Of a DNA stretch of 6,004 bases, positions 1 through 5,993 are shown piece by piece. Source of the DNA: Ignavibacteriales bacterium (GTDB lineage Bacteria > Bacteroidota > Ignavibacteria > Ignavibacteriales > Ignavibacteriaceae). How positions within the stretch are numbered: the stretch's first letter is position 1; each line of letters opens with the position of its first letter. Under the pieces are notes generated by a model that ran no database searches, was not told the DNA's origin, and saw nothing but the letters and a program-made list of their open reading frames with translations. The position numbers and the translations under genes were made by a program. The DNA lies in the NCBI GenBank assembly GCA_027349615.1, contig DAIEML010000147.1, forward strand, positions 1 through 6,004, given 5' to 3'.

Positions 1-1203
1 CATACTTTTTCTTTTTGCTCGCCAACTGCAAAATACAATTCCTGGATATTCCATTCCTCCAACTGGTCCACCGACGTTAACAGCATTTGGATAAGGATAT
101 TCGAACCAATGATCAGAAAAAATTTCTACACTTCTTTTTAGATATTCAGTAGATCTTCCCCAAGAGCTGTCTCCGGCGCTTTCAATTGGATAGACTGACA
201 TAGCTAAAGATTTTTTTCCGCTTGGCAAATTAATTCTTGCTGCATCCCAGATAAAAGCAGTTGAAGCTGCAAAAGATACATCTCGAGAATTAGTCATTTT
301 AAAATGCCAAGTTAATCTTCCATAGTGAACTGGACGTGAAGTTGATTCATTGATTTCATTTGCATTTCTTATGAATATAGTTTTATCACTTAGCTGAGCT
401 TGTTTCATGCGTGCTATTTCCTCTTTTGTTAATACTTCATTTCGATTTACAAGCTCTCCTGAACCAACAACAATCATATTCCAAGGGACATTGATTTTAT
501 AATCATAATTTCCGTAATCCAGAAAAAATTCTCCTGCACCTAAAAAGGGAAGAGAGTTCCAACCTTTAATATCGTCATAGACTTCCATCCTCGGATACCA
601 CTGAGCAATGTCATAAATAGTTCCGTTTTTTGTTTGCATGTAACCGCATCTGCCAAGTCCTTGAGGAGGAATGTTAAATGAATATTCAATACTAATTGTT
701 AGCTTGCCGCCTTTTGCTTTTAAAACTTGGGGAAGCCTAATTTGCATTCTGGTATCGTTAATTAAATAGTTAGCATTTTGAGTTTTACCATTCAATTCTA
801 TTTTAACTGATTTAACATTATCTCCGCCATTAAAATTTTTCGCACCGTAATTTGGCGGGTAGGATAATGCATCTATGGAGCTATCACTTAACTGATTCTG
901 ATCCAATTGCAGCCAAACATAATCTAAATTATCTGGGCTGTTATTTGTATAAATGATCTCAACTTTACCGTCGATTGAATTAGAGACTTCATTTAATCTT
1001 GCATCAATTTTATAGTCAGCACGATTCTGCCAATAACCAGGGCCAGGGGCTCCATTTCCATTTCGATAATAAGTTCCAGGATTATTATTAAAGTTTGGAT
1101 CAAAAGTTTCGTGCGGATTATACTTATTTACATTCTGCGGGAAAGAGTTAATGATAAAAATCCATAAAGCAAAGAAAAGTGAATGGTAAAAAATCTTTTT
1201 CAT
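1..1203 (-). CDS. M1-family metallopeptidase, secreted, N-terminal part (3' end beyond window)
   Basis: Translating the minus strand from the ATG at 1203 gives an open frame of 401 codons that runs off the left edge without a stop. Residues 1-23 ([10 protein letters not shown]... to SFPQ) form a signal peptide with a short basic start, a hydrophobic core and no lipobox, so export is expected. The rest matches the N-terminal beta domain of M1 (gluzincin) aminopeptidases as found in Bacteroidota and relatives: [11 protein letters not shown] around 54-64, [10 protein letters not shown] around 95-104, and [12 protein letters not shown] plus GW at 200-215. GGMEYP at 382-387 is the substrate N-terminus-binding loop, equivalent to GAMEN. 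In this family the zinc ligands HEXXH plus a downstream Glu follow shortly after this loop, so the catalytic centre lies outside the window and activity cannot be judged. The role is probably peptide turnover in the periplasm or at the cell surface. No clear Shine-Dalgarno precedes the ATG. The start is chosen because it opens directly into the signal peptide. Confidence 0.88.
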   Translation of the reverse strand, partial: MKKIFYHSLFFALWIFIINSFPQNVNKYNPHETFDPNFNNNPGTYYRNGNGAPGPGYWQNRADYKIDARLNEVSNSIDGKVEIIYTNNSPDNLDYVWLQLDQNQLSDSSIDALSYPPNYGAKNFNGGDNVKSVKIELNGKTQNANYLINDTRMQIRLPQVLKAKGGKLTISIEYSFNIPPQGLGRCGYMQTKNGTIYDIAQWYPRMEVYDDIKGWNSLPFLGAGEFFLDYGNYDYKINVPWNMIVVGSGELVNRNEVLTKEEIARMKQAQLSDKTIFIRNANEINESTSRPVHYGRLTWHFKMTNSRDVSFAASTAFIWDAARINLPSGKKSLAMSVYPIESAGDSSWGRSTEYLKRSVEIFSDHWFEYPYPNAVNVGGPVGGMEYPGIVFCSWRAKRKSM

Positions 1204-1473
1204 TTTACATTCTATTTTTGTGGATGAAATTAATTGATGTCTAACATCTAAATTTTTGATTTTTAATCAAAACCATTCATCAAAAAAAAATTAAAAAAAA
1301 TATTTACTGCGCTCAACAATGACTTATATCACTTAAAAGTTTGTATGCTTTACTAAAGACTTTTGCTTTTATAAAAAATAAAATATTTAGAGAGTGAAAT
1401 TAAGAAACGTTTTTCTGAAATGATTCGATTATAAAATATTATTCCATGAAGAGTTGTTGTTTGAATATCTAAT
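1204..1473. other. Intergenic region between response regulator and peptidase genes
   Basis: About 270 nt of very AT-rich DNA with no credible gene. It must hold the 3' end of the response-regulator transcript and probably the promoter of the peptidase gene. Recognisable contents are an inverted repeat at 1254-1272, A-tracts at 1282-1300 (T-tracts on the transcribed minus strand) and a short GC-richer stretch at 1307-1323. No GC-rich hairpin followed by a T-run was found, so no intrinsic terminator is called. Reading past the stop of the response regulator in the minus frames shows no recognisable kinase or output-domain remnant. Confidence 0.6.
1254..1272. repeat. Inverted repeat TTTTGATT-TTT-AATCAAAA
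   Basis: Perfect 8-bp arms (1254-1261 and 1265-1272) flank a 3-nt centre, about 50 nt upstream of the peptidase start codon. The core TTGAT-N5-ATCAA resembles an FNR/CRP-family half-site pair, but the spacer is 5 nt instead of the 4 nt of the standard FNR box. It could be an operator, or a chance product of the low GC content. The stem is too AT-rich to make a convincing terminator. Confidence 0.35.
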
Positions 1474-1902
1474 TTATAATTTAAATATAAATGATGAAGG
1501 TAGAGTTATATTTTTAGCAAACATATCTGTTTTAAGCATAATATTTTTAAGAGCATTTGATATATTATTTGAAGTAACTGGTTTGATTAATAGCTCAAAG
1601 TTTATATTTAAATTAAATTGAGCAAAATCCTTTTGAATAGAATCCTCAATCAAAAAAATTATCGGGACTTGATTTCTATAAGTAATTATTTTTGCAGCTT
1701 CAATTCCATTTAATGAACCAGTAAGCTGAACATCCATTAGAATAATATTTGGTTTGTCCGATTCCGCTTTTGTAATAGTTTCCAGCGCAGTAGTAGTTAG
1801 AGATGTTACATCAAACCCCAATTCTTCTAACTTTCGCTTTATATCCATTGCAAGAAGAAATTCATCTTCTGCAATAAGAACTTTTAGCTTTTGATTATCC
1901 AT
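1474..1902 (-). CDS. Stand-alone response regulator receiver domain protein
   Basis: This 142-residue protein is a CheY-like receiver domain with no DNA-binding or enzymatic output domain. Visible landmarks are the acidic Mg-binding pair E12-D13 in VLIAEDE, the phospho-acceptor D57 in ILMDVQL, GIEAA at 66-70 and K107-P108 in LLIKP. The phosphate-sensing chemistry therefore looks intact. The position after beta-4 that normally holds Thr/Ser (FLTA in relatives) is I85 in FLIED. The aromatic switch residue three before the Lys appears to be L104. Loss of both suggests altered or absent Thr-Tyr signal coupling. Relatives of this receiver type (VLI-EDE...ALDIK..LE.LGY, GIEAA, GYLIKPF) commonly head PAS/histidine-kinase proteins, but here the protein ends in a tail of about 17 residues (DMFAKNI...FKL). 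No histidine kinase is adjacent, so its partner is unknown. It may act as a phosphate sink, as a protein-protein regulator or as a decayed remnant. ATG start with AAGGAG 5 nt upstream. Confidence 0.9.
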   Translation of the reverse strand: MDNQKLKVLIAEDEFLLAMDIKRKLEELGFDVTSLTTTALETITKAESDKPNIILMDVQLTGSLNGIEAAKIITYRNQVPIIFLIEDSIQKDFAQFNLNINFELLIKPVTSNNISNALKNIMLKTDMFAKNITLPSSFIFKL

Positions 1903-1907
1903 ACAAA

Positions 1908-1913
1908 CTCCTT
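1908..1913 (-). promoter_or_regulatory. Ribosome binding site of the response regulator gene
   Basis: AAGGAG on the minus strand, 5 nt before the ATG at 1902. It is a strong Shine-Dalgarno match and fixes the start codon. Confidence 0.8.
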
Positions 1914-1973
1914 ATAAATTAATTTTATACCTACAAATAAATTCGAAGATAAATATTCCTAATCAAATTTTTA

Positions 1974-1983
1974 ATCAATTGAT
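1974..1983. repeat. Palindrome ATCAATTGAT upstream of the response regulator
   Basis: A perfect 10-bp palindrome 72-81 nt upstream of the response regulator start. It overlaps the word TTTTTAATCAA (1968-1978), which also occurs upstream of the peptidase gene at 1260-1270. It is a candidate binding site for a dimeric regulator. In DNA this AT-rich, short palindromes also arise by chance. Confidence 0.3.
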
Positions 1984-2078
1984 CCGAAAAATAATTTTAA
2001 AATATATTCAAGAACTTGGTGAAGACTGGATAATCTTATTTCACTGGATATTGTTTGGTATTTCTGCAAAAATAGGAA

Positions 2079-2099
2079 AGAAGTATTGATCAATATTCT
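2079..2099. repeat. Palindrome centred on TATTGATCAATA
   Basis: A perfect 12-bp palindrome (2084-2095), extended by AGAA (2079-2082) and TTCT (2096-2099) with one unpaired G at 2083. It has no loop, so it fits a protein-binding dyad better than an RNA hairpin. It lies between the purine permease and response-regulator genes and shares the TTGAT/ATCAA half-sites seen at two other places in the window. Confidence 0.35.
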
Positions 2100-2114
2100 T
2101 ATAGAAACGTAATA

Positions 2115-2155
2115 AACTTAATTTCCAAAATCAATAATAATTTAAAAATTAAGTT
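2115..2155 (-). terminator. Possible weak transcript-end hairpin downstream of the purine permease
   Basis: Perfect 10-bp arms AACTTAATTT / AAATTAAGTT (2115-2124 and 2146-2155) surround a 21-nt loop, starting about 37 nt after the permease stop. The stem is AT-rich, the loop is long and there is no clear T-run behind it on the minus strand. Intrinsic termination is only a possibility; the structure might instead protect the mRNA 3' end. Confidence 0.25.
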
Positions 2156-2191
2156 ATGAATTTGATTGAGAGTAAGTTGTATAATTTTTAT

Positions 2192-3520
2192 TCAATTCTG
2201 AACTAACAAAGCGAGGATAGCAAAAACATCGATTGCTAATAACATGTAGGAAACTTCATTTCTTTTTTTCATGACAAATTTTATTAAAGTCCAGCTTAAA
2301 AATCCCCAAATGATTCCTTGTGTAATTGAATAAGTAAATGGAATGAGAATCATGGATAAGAATGCGGGAACTGCATCATCAAACTTTGACCAATTAATTT
2401 TTAAAATTGGTTTCATCATAAAAACTCCGACAAGAACTAATGCTGGAGCGGTTGCAATTGCGGGAACAACTGAAAGAAGAGGTGAGATAAACATGAATGG
2501 AATAAATAATAAACCTGAAACAACAGCAGTTAATCCGGTTCTTCCGCCTTCTTCAACACCAGTTGCAGACTCAATATAAGCTGTTCCTGAACTGGTGCCA
2601 AACAAACCTGAAATTGTTGTTGAAACAGCATCAACAATTAATGATTCTTTTACATTCCGCGGTTCGCCGTTGGAATCAATTAAATCAGAAGCTTCTGCAA
2701 CTCCAACAAAAGTTGATAGACTATCAAACATATCTGTAAACAAAAATGCAAATGTAACTGGCCAAATTGCAAACTTAAGTGAATTAATTAAATCCAATTT
2801 AAATATCAAACTGAAGTCCGGATAATCGAAAATTCCTTTCCAAGTTACTAATGTTGGTACTCCAAAATTAAATGATGAAGCATCTCCATATAATCTTCCG
2901 ATTGGTATTGATAAAATTGTCGTGGTAATAATTCCAATTATTAACGAGCCTTTCACTCTCTTAATAACTAAAAGTGAAGTTATTAAAAGTCCAACAATAA
3001 AAGTAATAACTGCCGGATCCATCTTATTTAATTTAACCAATGTTGATGGATCTGAAATAATAAAACGTGAATTAACTAAGCCAATCAAAGCTATGAATAA
3101 ACCAATTCCAGCAGAAACTGCATATCTAATTTGTTTAGGAATTGCTTTCACTATGTAAGTTCTTACATTGAAAATTGAAAGTAAAAGAAAAATAATACCT
3201 GACCAAAAAACTGAACCCAAAGCAATTTCCCATTTCAATCCCAAATTCATAACAACAAAAAAAGTGAAGAATGCATTTATTCCCATTCCTGGTGCAACAA
3301 GAATTGGATTCTTCGCATAGATACCCATCATAATTGTGCTAGATGTTGAAACTAAAATTGTTGCTGTTAAAACACCATTAAAAGGCATCCCGGTTTTACT
3401 AAGAATAGCAGGATTAACAATAATGATGTACATTGCCGCAAGAAAAGTTGTTATGCCAGCTAATATTTCTGTTTTGATATCAGAATTATTTTCTTTGATA
3501 GCAAAATATTTCTCAATCAT
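2192..3520 (-). CDS. NCS2-family purine permease, AzgA/PbuG type (guanine/hypoxanthine/adenine uptake)
   Basis: This 442-residue integral membrane protein has the usual length of the AzgA/PbuG branch of the nucleobase-ascorbate (NCS2) transporters, which import adenine, guanine or hypoxanthine with a cation or proton for purine salvage. Family landmarks are AGITTFLAAMYIIIVNP at 21-37, APGMGINAFF at 76-85, GIGLFIALIGLVNS at 138-151, FTDMFDSLSTFVG at 261-273 and SGTAYIESATGVEEGGRTGL at 311-330. The acidic residues D263/D266 and E317 lie in the two segments that form the substrate site in structurally known NCS2 carriers. Hydrophobic segments fill nearly the whole chain, consistent with 14 helices in a 7+7 inverted repeat. 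Which purine is carried cannot be told from sequence. It starts 49 nt after the ABC permease stop, so it may be the third cistron of that transcript. The gap is too short for a purine riboswitch. Unlike its upstream neighbours it has no Shine-Dalgarno before its ATG. Confidence 0.92.
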   Translation of the reverse strand: MIEKYFAIKENNSDIKTEILAGITTFLAAMYIIIVNPAILSKTGMPFNGVLTATILVSTSSTIMMGIYAKNPILVAPGMGINAFFTFFVVMNLGLKWEIALGSVFWSGIIFLLLSIFNVRTYIVKAIPKQIRYAVSAGIGLFIALIGLVNSRFIISDPSTLVKLNKMDPAVITFIVGLLITSLLVIKRVKGSLIIGIITTTILSIPIGRLYGDASSFNFGVPTLVTWKGIFDYPDFSLIFKLDLINSLKFAIWPVTFAFLFTDMFDSLSTFVGVAEASDLIDSNGEPRNVKESLIVDAVSTTISGLFGTSSGTAYIESATGVEEGGRTGLTAVVSGLLFIPFMFISPLLSVVPAIATAPALVLVGVFMMKPILKINWSKFDDAVPAFLSMILIPFTYSITQGIIWGFLSWTLIKFVMKKRNEVSYMLLAIDVFAILALLVQN

Positions 3521-3569
3521 AAAATTTAAGCTAAAGAGATTTTTGACCAGTTAGATTCTGAACTCACAA

Positions 3570-4835
3570 TTAATAATTATATTTTAACCATTTTATTACT
3601 TCCGACCATTTTGGCTTTTTACCAGTTCGCAATAATCCGACTCTATAAATTTTACCAGTAATCGGAAAGATTGCAATAAAAGTAGCGATGTTAATGATTG
3701 TAGCGATTACAAGATTCCAAACCTGTACGCCAACTAAAGTTAATCTTGCAGGCATTACGATAATCGAAGCAAAAGGGAAGTATGATGCAATTAATGCTAT
3801 TGGGCGATTTGGATTTTCCATCATAGATAATGCAATAAAAAATGGAATTATAATTAACATCATTACCGGCAGCGTTCCGGATGATGCATCTTGGGGATTA
3901 TCGAATATAGCTCCAAGCATTGCAAACAATCCAATGAAAGTAAGCAACCCAATGAAGAAATTAATTAATGTATAAATAATTACCGTGCTGCTTATACTGA
4001 AAATTAATTCTTTTGGTAAAACGAAAATTGTTGTAGACATCAGAAGAATGACTGGCGAAAGCCAAATTGCCATTTGAATAACTCCTGTTATTGCGGCGCC
4101 AAGAATTTTACCGGTCATTAATTCCGTTGGACTAATTGATGATAAAACAACTTCAACTATTTTACTATTTTTTTCTTCAATGACTGATTGCATTGTCATT
4201 TGTCCAATCATTATCATGCTAAAGTACAAAAGGAAAGTAAGAAGATAAGCTAAGATCATATTTCCATAGCCTTCTTCTTTTATTTCTCCTTCTTTGGAAA
4301 CTTTGTATCCTGTAAAATCTACGCTGCTTCTGGCAAATGTTAAATCATCTTTTGAAAGTGTGCGGTTGCTGAAATAATCATCGATTAATACTTTGTTAAT
4401 TGGACCATCAAGATCTTTAAATAAAGACATATTTTGAGATGACTTTGAATAATAGTCAATCTTTTTATCTTTTAAAGCACTTGCGGGGATGTAAATAATT
4501 CCGCCTAACTTTTCATTAATTATATTTTGTTTATGGGAATTAAGAAATTTATTGAATTCATCTTTGCTCAAAGTTGAAAAAGTAAAAAGATATTTATGAT
4601 CTTTAGAAAGATCTGAATTTAAAAGTTCAATCTGAATCCTCGGCGTTAATTGCTGGCTTTCCGAAATGATATCTACTTTTAGATTTTTTTGTTCGCTTGT
4701 CATTAGAAGCGTTTGAACGCCAAGTAAAACAAAAATTAATCCTGGCACAATAAGAGTCATTACGATAAAAGCTTTAGAAATTAATTTTTCTCTTAATTCT
4801 CTTTTAATTACTGTTAACACTCTTTGGTTAAGCAT
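3570..4835 (-). CDS. ABC-2 type exporter permease, NatB/YhaP-like
   Basis: This 421-residue membrane subunit belongs to a NatAB-type ABC exporter. One helix at about 22-45 is followed by a large extracytoplasmic domain (about 46-190) and then a cluster of helices (about 192-215, 247-266, 282-309, 321-338, 374-394). The cytoplasmic coupling motif VIEEKNSKIVEVVLSS begins at 218 and is followed by GKILG at 242-246. ASYFPFASIIVMPAR at about 350-364 and the C-terminal IYRVGLLRTGKKP are further hallmarks of the COG1668 (NatB) family. B. subtilis NatB and YhaP are linked to sodium or drug export, but the substrate here is unknown. The ATG at 4835 is chosen over two upstream in-frame ATGs (4877, 4841). 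AAGGAG lies 7 nt before 4835 but only 1 nt before 4841, and the region before 4841 is ATPase coding sequence. The start overlaps the ATPase stop by 8 nt (ATGCTTAA), which indicates translational coupling. Confidence 0.9.
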   Translation of the reverse strand: MLNQRVLTVIKRELREKLISKAFIVMTLIVPGLIFVLLGVQTLLMTSEQKNLKVDIISESQQLTPRIQIELLNSDLSKDHKYLFTFSTLSKDEFNKFLNSHKQNIINEKLGGIIYIPASALKDKKIDYYSKSSQNMSLFKDLDGPINKVLIDDYFSNRTLSKDDLTFARSSVDFTGYKVSKEGEIKEEGYGNMILAYLLTFLLYFSMIMIGQMTMQSVIEEKNSKIVEVVLSSISPTELMTGKILGAAITGVIQMAIWLSPVILLMSTTIFVLPKELIFSISSTVIIYTLINFFIGLLTFIGLFAMLGAIFDNPQDASSGTLPVMMLIIIPFFIALSMMENPNRPIALIASYFPFASIIVMPARLTLVGVQVWNLVIATIINIATFIAIFPITGKIYRVGLLRTGKKPKWSEVIKWLKYNY

Positions 4836-5769
4836 TTGCATTCTCCTTCTTAATAGAGCTGCCGATATTATCTTCATTGCCTGCTAGTTCAATAAAAATT
4901 TCTTGTAATGAAATATCATTTGCATCAAATTTTTTAACGATAATATTATTATCAACTAAAAGTTTTAAAAGCTTTTGTGTTTGATTATCTTCCTTTAATC
5001 TTATCCCTGTTGTATTGCCAAAGTTTTCAATTTTTTCAATCATCGGATTGTTTTTTAAGAACGATATGTCGCCATCAAACGTCAAACTAGCATTTCTTTG
5101 AGAATATTTTGACTTAATATCAGAAAGTGATCCTTTAAGAATAACTTTTCCATGATCAATCATTACAATATGATCACACATTTTTTCAGCATAATCCATA
5201 AGGTGCGTTGAAAAGATAATTATTTTTCCCTGCTCCTTTAGTTCAAGAATAATATCCTTAAGAAGATTTGTGTTAACTGGATCGAGGCCAGAGAAAGGTT
5301 CATCAAGAATTACAAATTCAGGATCGTGAAGAACTGTAGTTATGAATTGAAGCTTTTGTTGGTTTCCCTTTGATAAATCTTCCATCTTCGAAAGCTTTCG
5401 ATCAGTAAGATCAAAACGTTGCAAATATTCTTCAGCTTTCTTCTCAATATTTTTACCTGACTTTCCTTTAAGCTCTGCGAAGTACATTAATGTTTCCCAC
5501 ACTTTCATTTTTTTATAAAGACCTCGCTCTTCAGGTAAATACCCAACTTTATTTTTGAATTCTTGTCCGATTTTAACTCCTCTAAGAAAAACTTCACCGC
5601 TGTCCGGCAGATAAATGTTCATCATCATTCGAATAGTTGTAGTCTTACCTGCACCATTTCTGCCGATAAGGCCGAACACTGAACCCTCAGGAACAGTAAA
5701 GGATACATCATTTACTGCCTTCAGACCATTAAATGATTTTACAAGATTTCTTACTTCTAAAAGATTCAT
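4828..5769 (-). CDS. ABC transporter ATP-binding protein, NatA/YhaQ-like
   Basis: This 313-residue cytoplasmic ATPase powers the adjacent NatB-like permease. Motifs in order are: Walker A GRNGAGKTT at 36-44 with K42; a Q-loop region GYLPEERGLY at 76-85 where the usual Gln is Glu (E80); signature LSKGN at 132-136; and Walker B VILDEP at 153-158 with catalytic E157. D-loop SGLD at 160-163 and switch His H189 in FSTHLM complete the set. The LPEERGLY and LSKGNQQK forms are typical of the COG4152 branch (B. subtilis YhaQ), so the Q-to-E and G-to-K changes are family traits and not decay. The stretch from about 224 to 298 corresponds to the C-terminal DUF4162-type domain of this branch. The frame stays open 44 codons further upstream (to 5901), but that part translates to non-conserved hydrophobic AT-rich sequence. 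The ATG at 5769 has AGGA 6 nt before it and starts exactly at MNLLEVRNLVKSF, the normal family N-terminus. Confidence 0.95.
   Translation of the reverse strand: MNLLEVRNLVKSFNGLKAVNDVSFTVPEGSVFGLIGRNGAGKTTTIRMMMNIYLPDSGEVFLRGVKIGQEFKNKVGYLPEERGLYKKMKVWETLMYFAELKGKSGKNIEKKAEEYLQRFDLTDRKLSKMEDLSKGNQQKLQFITTVLHDPEFVILDEPFSGLDPVNTNLLKDIILELKEQGKIIIFSTHLMDYAEKMCDHIVMIDHGKVILKGSLSDIKSKYSQRNASLTFDGDISFLKNNPMIEKIENFGNTTGIRLKEDNQTQKLLKLLVDNNIIVKKFDANDISLQEIFIELAGNEDNIGSSIKKENANA
4843..4848 (-). promoter_or_regulatory. Ribosome binding site of the ABC permease gene
   Basis: AAGGAG on the minus strand lies within the last codons of the ATPase gene. It is 7 nt from the ATG at 4835 and 1 nt from the ATG at 4841, so it decides in favour of the shorter start. 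Confidence 0.75.
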
Positions 5770-5775
5770 GAATAG

Positions 5776-5779
5776 TCCT
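5776..5779 (-). promoter_or_regulatory. Ribosome binding site of the ABC ATPase gene
   Basis: AGGA (within ACAGGACT) on the minus strand, 6 nt before the ATG at 5769. It supports this start over the upstream in-frame ATG at 5901. Confidence 0.6.
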
Positions 5780-5794
5780 GTAATAATGTTAATA

Positions 5795-5800
5795 ATTATA
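5795..5800 (-). promoter_or_regulatory. Candidate -10 element for the ABC exporter operon
   Basis: A perfect TATAAT on the minus strand, 25 nt upstream of the ATPase start codon. At 17-18 nt further upstream there is only ACTTAT or TACTTA, a poor -35. The position is sensible for the promoter of the ATPase-permease(-purine permease) transcript. In such AT-rich DNA a lone TATAAT is weak evidence. Confidence 0.35.
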
Positions 5801-5984
5801 AAAACAATCAAAGAAAAATAAGTATTCGTATTGAATATTAAAATTTTTATTTGAAGAAATATCCAATAAAAGATGATTGAACATGATAAATAAATTTTCA
5901 AATGGCTGAATCTTTTTATAAAAATTGGAATCGAATTTTTAGTGTTAATAAGTTATTTTTAATTGAATATTTACAAATTAGTTT

Positions 5985-5988
5985 GGAG
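5985..5988 (+). promoter_or_regulatory. Ribosome binding site of the right-edge gene
   Basis: GGAG within TTTGGAGATTTTATG, 5 nt before the ATG at 5994. It is the main evidence that a plus-strand gene begins here. Confidence 0.65.
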
Positions 5989-5993
5989 ATTTT

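Larger units (their letters stand above)
1903..2191. other. Intergenic region upstream of the response regulator gene
   Basis: About 289 nt without an assignable gene. Next to the response regulator it contains a TATAAAAT string (minus strand, 1929-1922) that could serve as a -10 element, but no matched -35. Further out are TTGATT motifs at 1978-1973 and 1966-1961 (minus), the palindrome ATCAATTGAT at 1974-1983, and an exact 8-bp direct repeat ACTGGATA (2025-2032 and 2043-2050). Also present are the palindrome TATTGATCAATA at 2084-2095 and an AT-rich inverted repeat at 2115-2155. A plus-strand stretch ending at a TGA at 2087-2089 looks less AT-biased than its surroundings and might be a coding remnant, but it has no ATG. 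Confidence 0.55.
5770..5993. other. Divergent intergenic region between the ABC exporter operon and the right-edge gene
   Basis: About 224 nt of AT-rich DNA that should contain promoters for both directions. The minus-strand side has a TATAAT close to the ATPase gene. No convincing promoter pair was found for the plus-strand gene. A 31-codon plus-strand open frame (5902-5997) overlaps the start of the right-edge gene; it has no Shine-Dalgarno and is treated as a curiosity. No RNA gene or repeat was recognised. Confidence 0.55.

Noticed and set aside
1254..1272. A genuine FNR box
   Set aside because: The half-sites TTGAT and ATCAA are right, but the spacer is 5 nt and not 4. I report only an inverted repeat.
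1403..1416. Hairpin AGAAA-CGTT-TTTCT as terminator of the response regulator gene
   Set aside because: The stem is only 5 bp and AT-rich, with no T-run following on the minus strand.
2193..3565. Shared word ATTCTGAACT near the end of the NCS2 gene and in its upstream gap, as possible insertion-site duplication
   Set aside because: Only 10 bp match. One copy encodes the C-terminus of the permease, and no transposase or terminal repeats accompany it.
3521..3569. Purine riboswitch ahead of the purine permease
   Set aside because: The gap is 49 nt, shorter than a purine aptamer plus expression platform, and no aptamer-like core is visible.
2343..3975. Plus-strand open frames of about 70-95 codons opposite the NCS2 and ABC permease genes
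   Set aside because: They are antisense shadows of well-supported membrane-protein genes, with no ribosome binding sites and no recognisable domains.
4836..4877. Upstream in-frame ATGs (4877 and 4841) as starts of the ABC permease
   Set aside because: They lie inside the ATPase coding region. 4841 is only 1 nt from the Shine-Dalgarno, whereas 4835 has correct spacing.
5770..5901. 44-codon N-terminal extension of the ABC ATPase, which would look like a hydrophobic leader
   Set aside because: It is AT-rich spacer translated by chance. The family N-terminus begins at the ATG at 5769, which has its own Shine-Dalgarno, and ABC ATPases of this type are cytoplasmic.
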